Shown: one piece after another, positions 14,754-23,189 of the stretch
Numbering within the stretch: the stretch's first letter is position 1
Layout of the letters: each line of letters begins with the position of its first letter
From: Ferruginibacter sp.
Lineage (GTDB): Bacteria > Bacteroidota > Bacteroidia > Chitinophagales > Chitinophagaceae
DNA length: 40,673 nucleotides
Direction of reading: 5' to 3'
NCBI GenBank assembly: GCA_025351645.1
Contig: JANXVN010000297.1
Coordinates: forward strand, 1 to 40,673
Position numbers and translations under genes: made by a program
The notes under the pieces: generated by a model
Told to the model about the DNA's origin: nothing
Databases searched by the model: none
The model's input: the letters and a program-made list of their open reading frames with translations, nothing else

Positions 14754-15820
14754 CTCAAAATTTATTAGCAAGCTATAAAGGAAAGAAAGTATTTGTAACT
14801 GGCCATACAGGCTTTAAGGGCGCATGGCTTATTACCTGGCTTCATCTATTAGGGGCCACTGTAAAAGGTTTTGCGCTTGCGCCCGAAGACGAGCGCAGTG
14901 TTTTTGCAGCAGTGTCTAAAAATATTAATTTTGAAAACGTAATTGGCGATATTAGAGACAAAGAAAAATTGCAGCAAGCCGTACAAAATTTTAAGCCCGA
15001 TTTTATTTTTCATTTAGCAGCGCAGGCTTTAGTAAGAAGGTCTTATGAAATACCTGCTGAAACTTTTGAGGTAAATGCCATCGGCACAGCCAATTTATTA
15101 GAAGCAGTTAAAAAATTATCTAATAAATGTACCATAATAGTTATAACCACAGATAAGGTGTACAATAACAAGGAATTCGATTATCATTATAAAGAGAGTG
15201 ATCAACTTGGCGGGTATGACCCTTATAGCGCTAGTAAAGCTGCCACAGAAATTGTTGTAAGTTCATTCCGCAGTTGTTTTTTTAACCCCAAAAACTATTT
15301 AAATCATCAAAAAGCTGTTGCCACTGTAAGGGCTGGCAATGTAATTGGTGGGGGCGATTATAACAAGGATAGGATTATACCTGATATTGTACGTTCATTA
15401 TTAGCTGAAGACGCAATAGCCGTAAGGAACCCCTTAGCGGTTAGGCCCTGGCAGCATGTACTAGAGCCATTGAACGGCTATCTTTTACTTGGGCAATTGT
15501 TACATCAAAACAGCAGTAAGTTTTCAGGCGCGTATAATTTTGGCCCTTTGCCAAATGACCATTTACCTGTAAAAGAATTAGTCAATATCGCCATTAAATG
15601 CTGGGGTACAGGAAGTTGGGTAGATACATCCGATGCAACACAGCCACACGAAGCAGGCTTATTGCAATTGGATATCAGTAAAGCAAAAGAAGAATTAAAC
15701 TGGCAGCCAAAATTAACCAGTACAGAAGCTATTGAATGGACAATTGATTGGTATAAACAAGAGCCTGAAATTATTTTTGAATATACATTTCAACAAATAA
15801 AAAACTATCAGGCAAGATGA
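14738..15820 (+). CDS. rfbG: CDP-glucose 4,6-dehydratase
   Basis: A 360-residue extended short-chain dehydrogenase. The Rossmann motif GHTGFKGAWL (about 21-30) is the RfbG variant of GxxGxxG. The catalytic YSASK (in YDPYSASKAATE) and the upstream TTDKVY motif are present, as is the family-typical RPWQHVLEPLNGYL. It converts CDP-glucose to CDP-4-keto-6-deoxyglucose using bound NAD+. It overlaps rfbF by 16 bp and the next gene by 4 bp, within one operon. Confidence 0.95.
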   Translation: MESVVTQNLLASYKGKKVFVTGHTGFKGAWLITWLHLLGATVKGFALAPEDERSVFAAVSKNINFENVIGDIRDKEKLQQAVQNFKPDFIFHLAAQALVRRSYEIPAETFEVNAIGTANLLEAVKKLSNKCTIIVITTDKVYNNKEFDYHYKESDQLGGYDPYSASKAATEIVVSSFRSCFFNPKNYLNHQKAVATVRAGNVIGGGDYNKDRIIPDIVRSLLAEDAIAVRNPLAVRPWQHVLEPLNGYLLLGQLLHQNSSKFSGAYNFGPLPNDHLPVKELVNIAIKCWGTGSWVDTSDATQPHEAGLLQLDISKAKEELNWQPKLTSTEAIEWTIDWYKQEPEIIFEYTFQQIKNYQAR

Positions 15821-16362
15821 TTTTTACAGAAACAGTTTTAAGAGGAAGTTTTGTAATTGAGCTAGAGCCATTTGTAGACGAAAGAGGATGGTTTGCCAGG
15901 ACTTATTGTAAAACTGAATTTAGCAAAATCGGCCATCAAAAAGATTGGGTGCAACTCAACCATTCTTTTACAAAGCAAACTGGCACTTTAAGAGGCATGC
16001 ATTACCAGTTACCGCCTTTTAGCGAAATAAAATTGGTAAGGTGTATTGCCGGGGCTGTGTATGATGTGATCATTGATATTAGAAAAGGCTCCACAACTTT
16101 TTTACAATATGTTGGTGTCGAGTTATCGGCTGCTAATAAAAAAATGATTTATATACCGGAAGGCTTCGCTCACGGTTTTCAGGCATTGACGGATGATTGT
16201 GAATTAATTTATCATCATTCACAATTTTATACTGCCGGTATAGAAGCTGGGATTAGGTACGATGAGCCAAAAATAAATATTAAATGGCCTCTGCAGGTAA
16301 CAAGTATTTCACAAAGGGATAATATCCATTCATTAATAGATAGCAACTTTAAAGGAATTTAA
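15817..16362 (+). CDS. RmlC-like 4-keto-6-deoxyhexose 3,5-epimerase
   Basis: A 181-residue cupin of the RmlC/RfbC family. FVDERGWFARTY, the catalytic-His motif LRGMHYQLPP (His about 66), and IPEGFAHGFQALTDDCELIYH with the catalytic Tyr are all in place. Family members epimerise C3, C5 or both of 4-keto-6-deoxy nucleotide sugars; dTDP-4-keto-6-deoxyglucose is the usual substrate. Because the two genes upstream make CDP-4-keto-6-deoxyglucose, I infer that a CDP sugar is the substrate here. Whether one or both centres are inverted cannot be read from sequence. It overlaps rfbG by 4 bp and lies 2 bp before the methyltransferase gene. Confidence 0.88.
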   Translation: MIFTETVLRGSFVIELEPFVDERGWFARTYCKTEFSKIGHQKDWVQLNHSFTKQTGTLRGMHYQLPPFSEIKLVRCIAGAVYDVIIDIRKGSTTFLQYVGVELSAANKKMIYIPEGFAHGFQALTDDCELIYHHSQFYTAGIEAGIRYDEPKINIKWPLQVTSISQRDNIHSLIDSNFKGI

Positions 16363-16364
16363 TT

Positions 16365-17594
16365 ATGCAGTGTAGATTTTGTAAGACAGAACTTAAAATG
16401 GTGTTTATTGACCTGGTCAATTCTCCGGCCTCCAACTCTTTTTTAACTGCCAGTGAATTAAATGAGCCCGAAACATTTTATCCGCTAAAAGTATATACCT
16501 GCCACCAATGTTTTTTAGTACAGGTAGATGAGTATAAAAAGTCTGATGCAATTTTTGATAGCAACTATTTGTACTTTTCATCGTATAGTACAAGCTGGTT
16601 GAAGCATGCAAAAGAATATACAGAGAAGATGACCCAAAGGTTTGGTTATAATGAGCATTCGTTAGTTATAGAAGTTGCTTCTAATGATGGCTACTTACTA
16701 CAATATTTTAAGCAAAAAAACATCCCTGTTTTAGGTATTGAGCCTACCGCTAATACAGCCGAAGCTGCAAAAGAAAAGGGAGTAGATTCTATAGTAGATT
16801 TTTTTGGGACAAGATTGGCAAATGAACTGAAACAGAAAAATATTGGTGCAGATCTTTTGTTAGGCAATAACGTGCTTGCCCATGTACCTGATATTGTAGA
16901 TTTTGTTGCAGGCATGAAAATAATATTGAATAGTACAGGCGTTGTAACCATGGAGTTTCCGCACCTGATGCAGTTGGTAGATAATAACCAATTTGATACC
17001 ATTTATCATGAGCACTTTTCTTATCTCTCTTTTCACACAGTTAAACAAATATTTCAATCTCAGGGCTTAACAATGTTTGATGTAGAAGAAATACCCACAC
17101 ACGGAGGTTCATTGCGTATTTATGCAAAGCATGAAGGTGATACAAGCAAAGCTGTTACAGAAAATGTAGCAGCTTTATTAGAAAAGGAAGTTAAAAAAGG
17201 ATTGACAGGGTTAAGCTATTACGATAATTTTCAACAAAAGGCCCTGAAAGTAAAATTAGATGTAACAGAGTTTTTGATAACGCAAAAAAAGGCTGGCAAA
17301 AAAGTAGCCGCTTATGGTGCTGCTGCCAAAGGCAATACAATGCTTAACTATTGTGGCATCAAAAACGACCTGATTGAATTTGTGGTAGATGCTAACCCGC
17401 ATAAACAAAATAAATTTTTGCCTGCCAGCCATATCCCAGTGGTTAATGAGCAATACCTTAAAGATGCGCAACCACATTTTGTAATCATTTTTCCATGGAA
17501 TTTAAAGGATGAGATTGTACAGCAACTATTTTACATAAAAGAATGGGGTGGAAAATTTGTAGTAGCTGTACCTGAACTGCAAATTATTGGATAA
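16365..17594 (+). CDS. NDP-hexose C-methyltransferase (TylC3/TcaB9-like)
   Basis: A 409-residue, three-part SAM-dependent sugar C-methyltransferase. It has an N-terminal zinc-binding domain with Cys3-x2-Cys6 and Cys46-x2-Cys49 (Methyltransf_13 type). A central SAM fold follows with the IEVASNDGYLLQYF motif, and the catalytic YHEHFSYLSF segment contains the His-Glu-His and Tyr typical of these enzymes. The C-terminal Methyltransf_14 domain shows AAYGAAAKGNTMLNYC. Characterised relatives methylate C3 of 4-keto-deoxy dTDP sugars. In this operon a CDP-4-keto-6-deoxyhexose is the inferred acceptor, giving a branched sugar. Its stop directly abuts the ATG of the next gene. Confidence 0.88.
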   Translation: MQCRFCKTELKMVFIDLVNSPASNSFLTASELNEPETFYPLKVYTCHQCFLVQVDEYKKSDAIFDSNYLYFSSYSTSWLKHAKEYTEKMTQRFGYNEHSLVIEVASNDGYLLQYFKQKNIPVLGIEPTANTAEAAKEKGVDSIVDFFGTRLANELKQKNIGADLLLGNNVLAHVPDIVDFVAGMKIILNSTGVVTMEFPHLMQLVDNNQFDTIYHEHFSYLSFHTVKQIFQSQGLTMFDVEEIPTHGGSLRIYAKHEGDTSKAVTENVAALLEKEVKKGLTGLSYYDNFQQKALKVKLDVTEFLITQKKAGKKVAAYGAAAKGNTMLNYCGIKNDLIEFVVDANPHKQNKFLPASHIPVVNEQYLKDAQPHFVIIFPWNLKDEIVQQLFYIKEWGGKFVVAVPELQIIG

Positions 17595-18443
17595 ATGAAA
17601 AAGATATTGGTAACCGGTGCATCAGGCTTTATAGGTAATTATGTTATTAATGAATTGCTTAAGCAAAATTATATTGTTATAGCATCCTCATTATCAATTG
17701 AAAAAGCAAAATCTTTGCCGTGGTTTAAAATGGTAAAGTATATTCCTTTTAACATAAATGAGTTTGATGACAGCATTAACTATGTTGATTTTTTTGACAA
17801 GCCGGATGCTATGATACATTTAGCCTGGGAAGGGTTACCCAATTATAAATCGGCATTTCATACACAGGAAAATTTACCACGTCACTATAAGTTTTTAAAA
17901 AATTGTGTTGAGCATGGAATGGCAGATATAACTGTTACTGGTACTTGTTTTGAATATGGGATGATAGAAGGATGCCTTACGGAAGAAATGAATACTAAGC
18001 CGGATAATGCTTACGCAATAGCAAAGGACACTTTAAGGAAACAGCTACAAGTATTGCAAGGCACAAACAAATTTACTTTAAAATGGGTAAGGTTATTTTA
18101 CATGTATGGTGCCGGACAAAGCCCTAATTCCTTACTTTCGCAACTGGATAAAGCTTTGGCACAAAAAGAAAGTATTTTCAACATGAGTGGCGGCGAACAG
18201 CAAAGAGACTATCTTACCGTACAAAAAGTGGCAGAGAACATAGTATTCATTGCTGCGCAAAATAAAGTAACTGGCATAATTAATTGTTGTAGCGGAGTGC
18301 CGATAACGGTAAAGCAATTTGTACAGGATTATTTAGCAACTACAAAACAGCATATACAATTAAATGTAGGTTATTACCCTTACGCAGATTACGAACCAAT
18401 GCGTTTTTGGGGAGATGATAGAAAATTAAAAACTATAAAATAA
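17595..18443 (+). CDS. NAD(P)-dependent sugar epimerase/4-ketoreductase
   Basis: A 282-residue extended SDR. The glycine motif is GASGFIG (7-13) and the catalytic pair is YxxxK in NAYAIAK (about 139-143). EYGMIEG before it and RDYLTVQKVAENIV after it are common to deoxysugar reductases and epimerases such as RfbJ/RmlD-like proteins. I infer that it reduces the 4-keto group after epimerisation and C-methylation, finishing the CDP sugar; a 4-epimerase role is the alternative. It has zero-base spacing to the upstream gene and 2 bp to the next. Confidence 0.82.
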   Translation: MKKILVTGASGFIGNYVINELLKQNYIVIASSLSIEKAKSLPWFKMVKYIPFNINEFDDSINYVDFFDKPDAMIHLAWEGLPNYKSAFHTQENLPRHYKFLKNCVEHGMADITVTGTCFEYGMIEGCLTEEMNTKPDNAYAIAKDTLRKQLQVLQGTNKFTLKWVRLFYMYGAGQSPNSLLSQLDKALAQKESIFNMSGGEQQRDYLTVQKVAENIVFIAAQNKVTGIINCCSGVPITVKQFVQDYLATTKQHIQLNVGYYPYADYEPMRFWGDDRKLKTIK

Positions 18444-18445
18444 TA

Positions 18446-19186
18446 ATGACTAACCCAATAGAGCAATTTAAAGAGGAAAGGAAAAACCGCATTGAAAATA
18501 ATGGGGATAATAAAGACTTACTGAACGCTGCTGACATATTTAACATCGAATCAAATAAGGCACAGTATTCTTATAACTTTTCATGGATGGGCAGGCCTAT
18601 TATACAATATCCGCAAGATATGATTGCTATGCAGGAGCTAATATGGAGCCTGAAACCAGACCTTATTATTGAAACCGGTATTGCTCATGGCGGATCATTG
18701 GTTTATTATGCGTCCATCCTTGAGTTAATTGGCAAGGGAGAAGTGCTAGGTATTGATATAGACATAAGAGAACACAACAGAGTTGCAATAGAAAGCCATC
18801 CAATGTATAAAAGGATAAAGATGATACAAGGATCTGCTATTGAAGAAGGAATCGTGGCCCAGGTAAAGCAACATACAGAGGGTAAAGAAACTATACTTGT
18901 GGTATTAGATTCAAACCACACACACGAGCACGTTTTGGCTGAATTGAAAATGTATTCTCCATTTGTTTCATTAAACTCTTACATTGTAGTCTATGATACA
19001 ATCGTTGAAAAACTTCCCGAAAATTATTTGCCAGGCCTTGTCCGCCCATGGGGTATTGGAGATAACCCAATGACAGCTTTACAGGAGTTCCTTAAAACAA
19101 ATACTCAGTTTCAGATTGATGCTTCTATCAATAACAAGCTTTTAGTTAGTGTAGCACCTGATGGTTATTTAAAAAGAATAAAATAA
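18446..19186 (+). CDS. CmcI/rhamnosyl O-methyltransferase-like SAM methyltransferase
   Basis: A 246-residue protein of the family misleadingly called cephalosporin hydroxylase. It shows the hallmark FSWMGRPIIQYPQDMIAMQE, the SAM-binding IIETGIAHGGSLVYYAS, GIDIDIREHNR, LVVLDSNHTHEHVLAEL (metal-binding Asp/His) and RPWGIGDNPMTALQEFL. Characterised relatives O-methylate sugars such as rhamnose in glycolipids and polysaccharides. Being in the CDP-sugar operon, it probably O-methylates the deoxysugar, either before transfer or on the finished glycan. It is cytoplasmic. Spacing is 2-3 bp on both sides. Confidence 0.85.
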   Translation: MTNPIEQFKEERKNRIENNGDNKDLLNAADIFNIESNKAQYSYNFSWMGRPIIQYPQDMIAMQELIWSLKPDLIIETGIAHGGSLVYYASILELIGKGEVLGIDIDIREHNRVAIESHPMYKRIKMIQGSAIEEGIVAQVKQHTEGKETILVVLDSNHTHEHVLAELKMYSPFVSLNSYIVVYDTIVEKLPENYLPGLVRPWGIGDNPMTALQEFLKTNTQFQIDASINNKLLVSVAPDGYLKRIK

Positions 19187-19189
19187 TCT

Positions 19190-20203
19190 ATGCCTGTTCA
19201 TCCGCCGCCATTCGTAAGTTTTTGTTTTACAACTTTTAAAAGGCACGATCATTTATTAGCTACGCTGAATAGTATCTTAAACCAGACATTTACCGATTAT
19301 GAAGTAATTGTTTCTGATAACGACCCTGAACAAAGTGCAAGGGTAGTAACAGAAGGGTTTAGCAATCCTAAATTCAAATATTTTCCTAATCCTGAAAATT
19401 TAGGGATGAAAAAAAGCTTTAATAAAAGCTTGGAACGTTCAAGTGGGGAATACATTGTAATGATTGCCGATGATGACCCAGTTTATCCTGATATGTTGCA
19501 AACGCTGGTAAACTTAAAAACTAAATATCCTGGGTATGGGATGTACCTTGGTGGTTGTGATTGGTTTTGTACACACCATGAAGTCGCTAAATTATATGGA
19601 TTAAAAGTTGGAACTAATACTTGCTTATCAAATAACCACGACCTTAATTATACCGAAGCTTTTACCCCGGACGAATTTGTAAGAAATATATTTTCCTTTA
19701 AGATATTTCCGCATTACTTATGGTCTACCGGTATGGTAAAAAGAGAAGTGCTGATTAAAAAAGGAGGGGTTCCGGATTATGGAACGCCTTTTCTAGGGGA
19801 TTATGCTTACATGAGTATTATGGGCTCTCACTCAGGTTGCGTAACTATTAATCGGTCCTTAGGTTGCCAGACCTTACACAACGAAAACTTTGGCCGCAAC
19901 CAAAATGAGCAGTTAGTGATTGCTGCAAAAAACTTTCCTGAATACCTTGCTTTAAAAATGAGCCATTTAAAAGATTGGCATATTATTAAAATACAAGTAC
20001 AAAATTTTGTAGGTATTTGGCTTGTTTCTCATTTAGCATTTTTACATAAGTATGCAGAAGATAAAGGGCAAAGCCTGGCTAAAGCAGAAAAAGAAATTTT
20101 TGCTATTAATTATATGCAAAAGTTTAAGCTTAAATATTTTATAAAACGAAAGTTTCCCATCCTACACGATCAATTAGTAAAGTTGAAAATTAAACTACAG
20201 TAA
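19190..20203 (+). CDS. GT2-family glycosyltransferase
   Basis: A 337-residue GT-A fold enzyme. VSFCFTTFKRHDHLLATLNSIL, YEVIVSDNDPEQSA and the metal-binding IADDDPVYPDM (DxD) mark the nucleotide-sugar domain within the first ~110 residues. The C-terminal half carries a basic tail (FKLKYFIKRKFPILHDQLVKLKIK) that could associate with the membrane. It lies 3 bp after the O-methyltransferase, so it is a candidate transferase for the modified deoxysugar. Donor and acceptor cannot be predicted from sequence alone. Confidence 0.88.
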   Translation: MPVHPPPFVSFCFTTFKRHDHLLATLNSILNQTFTDYEVIVSDNDPEQSARVVTEGFSNPKFKYFPNPENLGMKKSFNKSLERSSGEYIVMIADDDPVYPDMLQTLVNLKTKYPGYGMYLGGCDWFCTHHEVAKLYGLKVGTNTCLSNNHDLNYTEAFTPDEFVRNIFSFKIFPHYLWSTGMVKREVLIKKGGVPDYGTPFLGDYAYMSIMGSHSGCVTINRSLGCQTLHNENFGRNQNEQLVIAAKNFPEYLALKMSHLKDWHIIKIQVQNFVGIWLVSHLAFLHKYAEDKGQSLAKAEKEIFAINYMQKFKLKYFIKRKFPILHDQLVKLKIKLQ

Positions 20204-20227
20204 AAATATTTAGTACGTTACATAAAA

Positions 20228-21235
20228 ATGGCAAAATATAGCATTATACTTCCCGTTCGTAATGGTGGCCATTATTTAAAAACTTGCGTAGCCAGTATCC
20301 TATCTCAAACGTATACAGGTTTTAATTTCATTATTCTTGATAACTGCAGTACTGACGGCACTTTGGAGTGGTTATATGCATTGAAGGATGAACGCATCAA
20401 AATCATAGTATCAGATAAGCCGCTAACAATTGAAGAAAGTTGGGGAAGGATAAAAAATATTGAAAAGAATGAATTTATTACTTTAATAGGCCACGATGAT
20501 ATTTTGTATCCTGATTTTTTATCTGTAATTGATAAACTGGCAACTGCTTATCCTCAAGCATCTTTATACCACACGCACTTCAATTTTATAGATGCCAAGG
20601 GCAAAATTATCCGTGCCTGTAAGCCAATGCAGCAGCAAATGTCGGGGTATGATTTCCTTAAAAATTTTTTGACGAATTCCATAGACGCAATGGGTACTGG
20701 CTATGTTATGCGAGCTAAAGATTACGATGCCTTGCGGGGAATCCCAGTACATTATCCCAATTTATTATTTGCTGATTTTGAACTGTGGCTCAATCTCTCA
20801 TTGAAAAGTTATGCAGTTGTAGCTGCTAAAAACTGCTTTGCCTTTCGGGTGCATAAAAGTACCACCGGTACATCAGAAGACAAAAAGCTACATAGGGCTT
20901 TAGAAATATTTACAAATTTTTTGCACACACTGCAGCTGCAAGATTTAAAAGCAAAACATATCATTGATGAATTTGGCAGCGAATTTTTATTATTTTTTTG
21001 TAAAGGATATTCTCATCGGTTACTTCGCACGCCTTTAAAAAATAGAGCAGGTTTAACTGTTGGCAAGTTTATCCGGTTCACTAAAGAGTTGGCTACGTTG
21101 CTTGGTGTGCAAGAAAAATTCAAACCAGAAAAGATGCAGTCTATAAAACTTGCGGCATTAATTGATGATAATAAAATGTTAAGCCGGTTATTCTTGTCTT
21201 TTAAAAAAATTTACTCGAAGCCAGTATCTAAATGA
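20228..21235 (+). CDS. GT2-family glycosyltransferase
   Basis: A 335-residue enzyme. YSIILPVRNGGHYLKTCVASIL and FIILDNCSTDGTLEWL open the GT-A fold, and GHDDILYPDFL is the DxD-equivalent. It starts 24 bp after the preceding glycosyltransferase and is the last gene of the plus-strand operon. It converges on the minus-strand glycan block with only 27 bp between stops, and I see no clear terminator there. Specificity is unknown; transfer of a surface-polysaccharide sugar is inferred from context. Confidence 0.87.
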   Translation: MAKYSIILPVRNGGHYLKTCVASILSQTYTGFNFIILDNCSTDGTLEWLYALKDERIKIIVSDKPLTIEESWGRIKNIEKNEFITLIGHDDILYPDFLSVIDKLATAYPQASLYHTHFNFIDAKGKIIRACKPMQQQMSGYDFLKNFLTNSIDAMGTGYVMRAKDYDALRGIPVHYPNLLFADFELWLNLSLKSYAVVAAKNCFAFRVHKSTTGTSEDKKLHRALEIFTNFLHTLQLQDLKAKHIIDEFGSEFLLFFCKGYSHRLLRTPLKNRAGLTVGKFIRFTKELATLLGVQEKFKPEKMQSIKLAALIDDNKMLSRLFLSFKKIYSKPVSK

Positions 21236-21262
21236 AGTTATTTTTACTGCTTTTGCTCCCCG

Positions 21263-22117
21263 TCACCTAAGAACCTTTCCCACCCATAGCGCCCCGTATT
21301 GCTTGGTAAAATAAATAGCCGCAAAAATATACCAGCGCCAATCAGGATAAAACTTTTTCATGAATTTTGCATGGTTGCGGATAGATGTGGTACGTATTTT
21401 TAGCCATTTATCTTTGCTTACGCTGCCTTTGTGTGTATGCATTATTTTTGCCTGCGGCAGAAAATGGATTTTATAACCGAGTTGCTTAAAATCCCAGCAC
21501 CAGAGCGTGTCTTCGCAGTACATAAAAAAATCGTCGGATAGTTTTTTCTTTGGCAAGTGCTGAATAATACTTTTTGGAAATAACATATATGCACCCCAAA
21601 CCCAATCGCAATCCATTTCAGTTTGGTGATTAAAGTAATGATGTAACATTAAAGCTTCCCTTTTAGGCTTGGGCAGCAATTTATAGAAAGGAAAAATTTC
21701 AAGGAGTTCCCAACTGATGGTCCTAAAGCGACGGCAGTTATATTGTATTTGTCCATTCGGGTATAATAATTGGCAACTTACCATTCCAACTTCTTTATGT
21801 TGCAACAAATAATCCAGGCAAATTTTTGGTGCATTGTTTATAAGTTCCGTGTCGCTATTAAGCAGTAGTAAGTATTCGCCATTTGAATTATCAATCCCCA
21901 AATTATTGCCGCCTGTAAAGCCACTGTTAACAGGGCTTACTACCAAATTTATCGCAGGAAATTTTTGTTTAAAAAGATATGGGTCGCATTCTATAGAAGC
22001 ATTGTCTACCAGCACAATTTCGTAATCTACATCTACCAGTTTATCATAAATAGATTGTATGCAATTACAGGTAAGCGTAAAAGTATTGTAATTGATGATG
22101 ATGATAGATAGTTGCAT
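21263..22117 (-). CDS. WbbL-like GT2 rhamnosyltransferase-family protein
   Basis: A 284-residue GT2 of the WbbL/RfbN class. LSIIIINYNTFTLTCNCIQSI, VLVDNASIECDP, SPVNSGFTGGNNLGI, LLLNSDTEL (DxD region), WVWGAYMLFPKS and DDFFMYCEDTLWCWDFKQLGY are in family order. Members commonly transfer L-rhamnose or other deoxyhexoses to lipid-linked oligosaccharides. It is paralogous to the neighbour at 22128-23138 with the same motif series and lies 10 bp after it, so both are probably expressed from the upstream YfhO/methyltransferase transcript. Confidence 0.9.
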   Translation of the reverse strand: MQLSIIIINYNTFTLTCNCIQSIYDKLVDVDYEIVLVDNASIECDPYLFKQKFPAINLVVSPVNSGFTGGNNLGIDNSNGEYLLLLNSDTELINNAPKICLDYLLQHKEVGMVSCQLLYPNGQIQYNCRRFRTISWELLEIFPFYKLLPKPKREALMLHHYFNHQTEMDCDWVWGAYMLFPKSIIQHLPKKKLSDDFFMYCEDTLWCWDFKQLGYKIHFLPQAKIMHTHKGSVSKDKWLKIRTTSIRNHAKFMKKFYPDWRWYIFAAIYFTKQYGALWVGKVLR

Positions 22118-22127
22118 AAATAGAGTA

Positions 22128-23138
22128 TCAGGATGCTTTATAAAAGTAGGGTTTGTTTAAAAGCATCTTGTAAAAATACCGCAAAAGAACTGCGATATTT
22201 ATTGTATAGCCGGATAAGTTTTGCCACCTGTACTTTGCTTTGCTGCCACTAATAATTTTACTGGCCAACAAGCAACAAAAGAAAATGGGTATTTCTAAAA
22301 CATACGTTGCAGCAATTAATAAAAACCAACCTATGCCAAATTGTTTTCTTATACGTAGCATGTTAGATACGATGATTTGCCTGCCTTTTTTATTCCAAAG
22401 GTTTTTACTGTTTTCATTTTCTGTTGTGGTATAATAATCGCTGCTGGTGCCACCACCAATATGTATCACTTTCGGCTCGGCAAATAAGTAAAGCTTCCCA
22501 TGTTTTCTTAAGCGGCTGCACCATTCTATTTCTTCTGCATACATAAAAAAATCTTCATCCATCAAGCCGCTTTTTGCCAACACATTTTTATCTACTAAAA
22601 TATAAGCGCCCACTATCCAATCTACATTAACCTTATCTTTTATAGTTTGTATGCTTGGTATGGTAGATTTAAAACGATAGCCTAAGTAACGTACAAGCTT
22701 GCCAAAATAGGGTAGTGGCAGCAACGTATTGAGGCCGCCTTTTACAAAATGCGCCCCGGATATTTGGTTGGTGCCATCCGTATTTAATAATTGAATGCCA
22801 CAGCCAACAGCCTCCGGATGTTGTTTTAGCAAGGTGATGCTTTTATCAATTGCACTATCTGTAATTATGGTATCCGCATTTAAAATTAATGCGTATTCGC
22901 CGGCGGCTATGCGTATGCCTGCATTGTTTGCCCTTGCAAAGCCAGCATTGTAGCCGGTTTGCAGCCAGCGGGTGTTTGGATAAGCCCTTAAAGCCATTGC
23001 TTCGCAATTATCTTTTGAATCATTGTCTACTATAATTATTTCAAAACTATACTGGTGCGTATGCTGGTAAATGCTTTTTATGCAATCCATCACCAACCTG
23101 GCAGATTTATAATTTATAATAATGATAGATACGTCCAT
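22128..23138 (-). CDS. WbbL-like GT2 glycosyltransferase with C-terminal membrane segment
   Basis: A 336-residue protein. VSIIIINYKSARLVMDCIKSI, IIVDNDSKDN, YNAGFARANNAGIRIA, LILNADTII, VDWIVGAYILVDKN and DEDFFMYAEEIEWCSRLRKHG define the catalytic domain. A hydrophobic stretch near residues 265-287 (GWFLLIAATYVLEIPIFFCCLL) suggests membrane anchoring, which the 21263-22117 paralogue lacks. It lies 51 bp downstream of the methyltransferase gene on the same strand. A rhamnosyltransferase-type role in polysaccharide assembly is inferred from the family. Confidence 0.9.
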   Translation of the reverse strand: MDVSIIIINYKSARLVMDCIKSIYQHTHQYSFEIIIVDNDSKDNCEAMALRAYPNTRWLQTGYNAGFARANNAGIRIAAGEYALILNADTIITDSAIDKSITLLKQHPEAVGCGIQLLNTDGTNQISGAHFVKGGLNTLLPLPYFGKLVRYLGYRFKSTIPSIQTIKDKVNVDWIVGAYILVDKNVLAKSGLMDEDFFMYAEEIEWCSRLRKHGKLYLFAEPKVIHIGGGTSSDYYTTTENENSKNLWNKKGRQIIVSNMLRIRKQFGIGWFLLIAATYVLEIPIFFCCLLASKIISGSKAKYRWQNLSGYTINIAVLLRYFYKMLLNKPYFYKAS

Positions 23139-23189
23139 GTAAAGTTTTAAAATGTGTTATGGTACCTGTTAATAGTTATGTACGTTGCC

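Noticed and set aside
21263-23138. Tandem duplication of one glycosyltransferase gene
   Set aside because: The two share the WbbL motif series but differ widely in sequence and in the C-terminal membrane segment; they are old paralogues, not a recent duplication.
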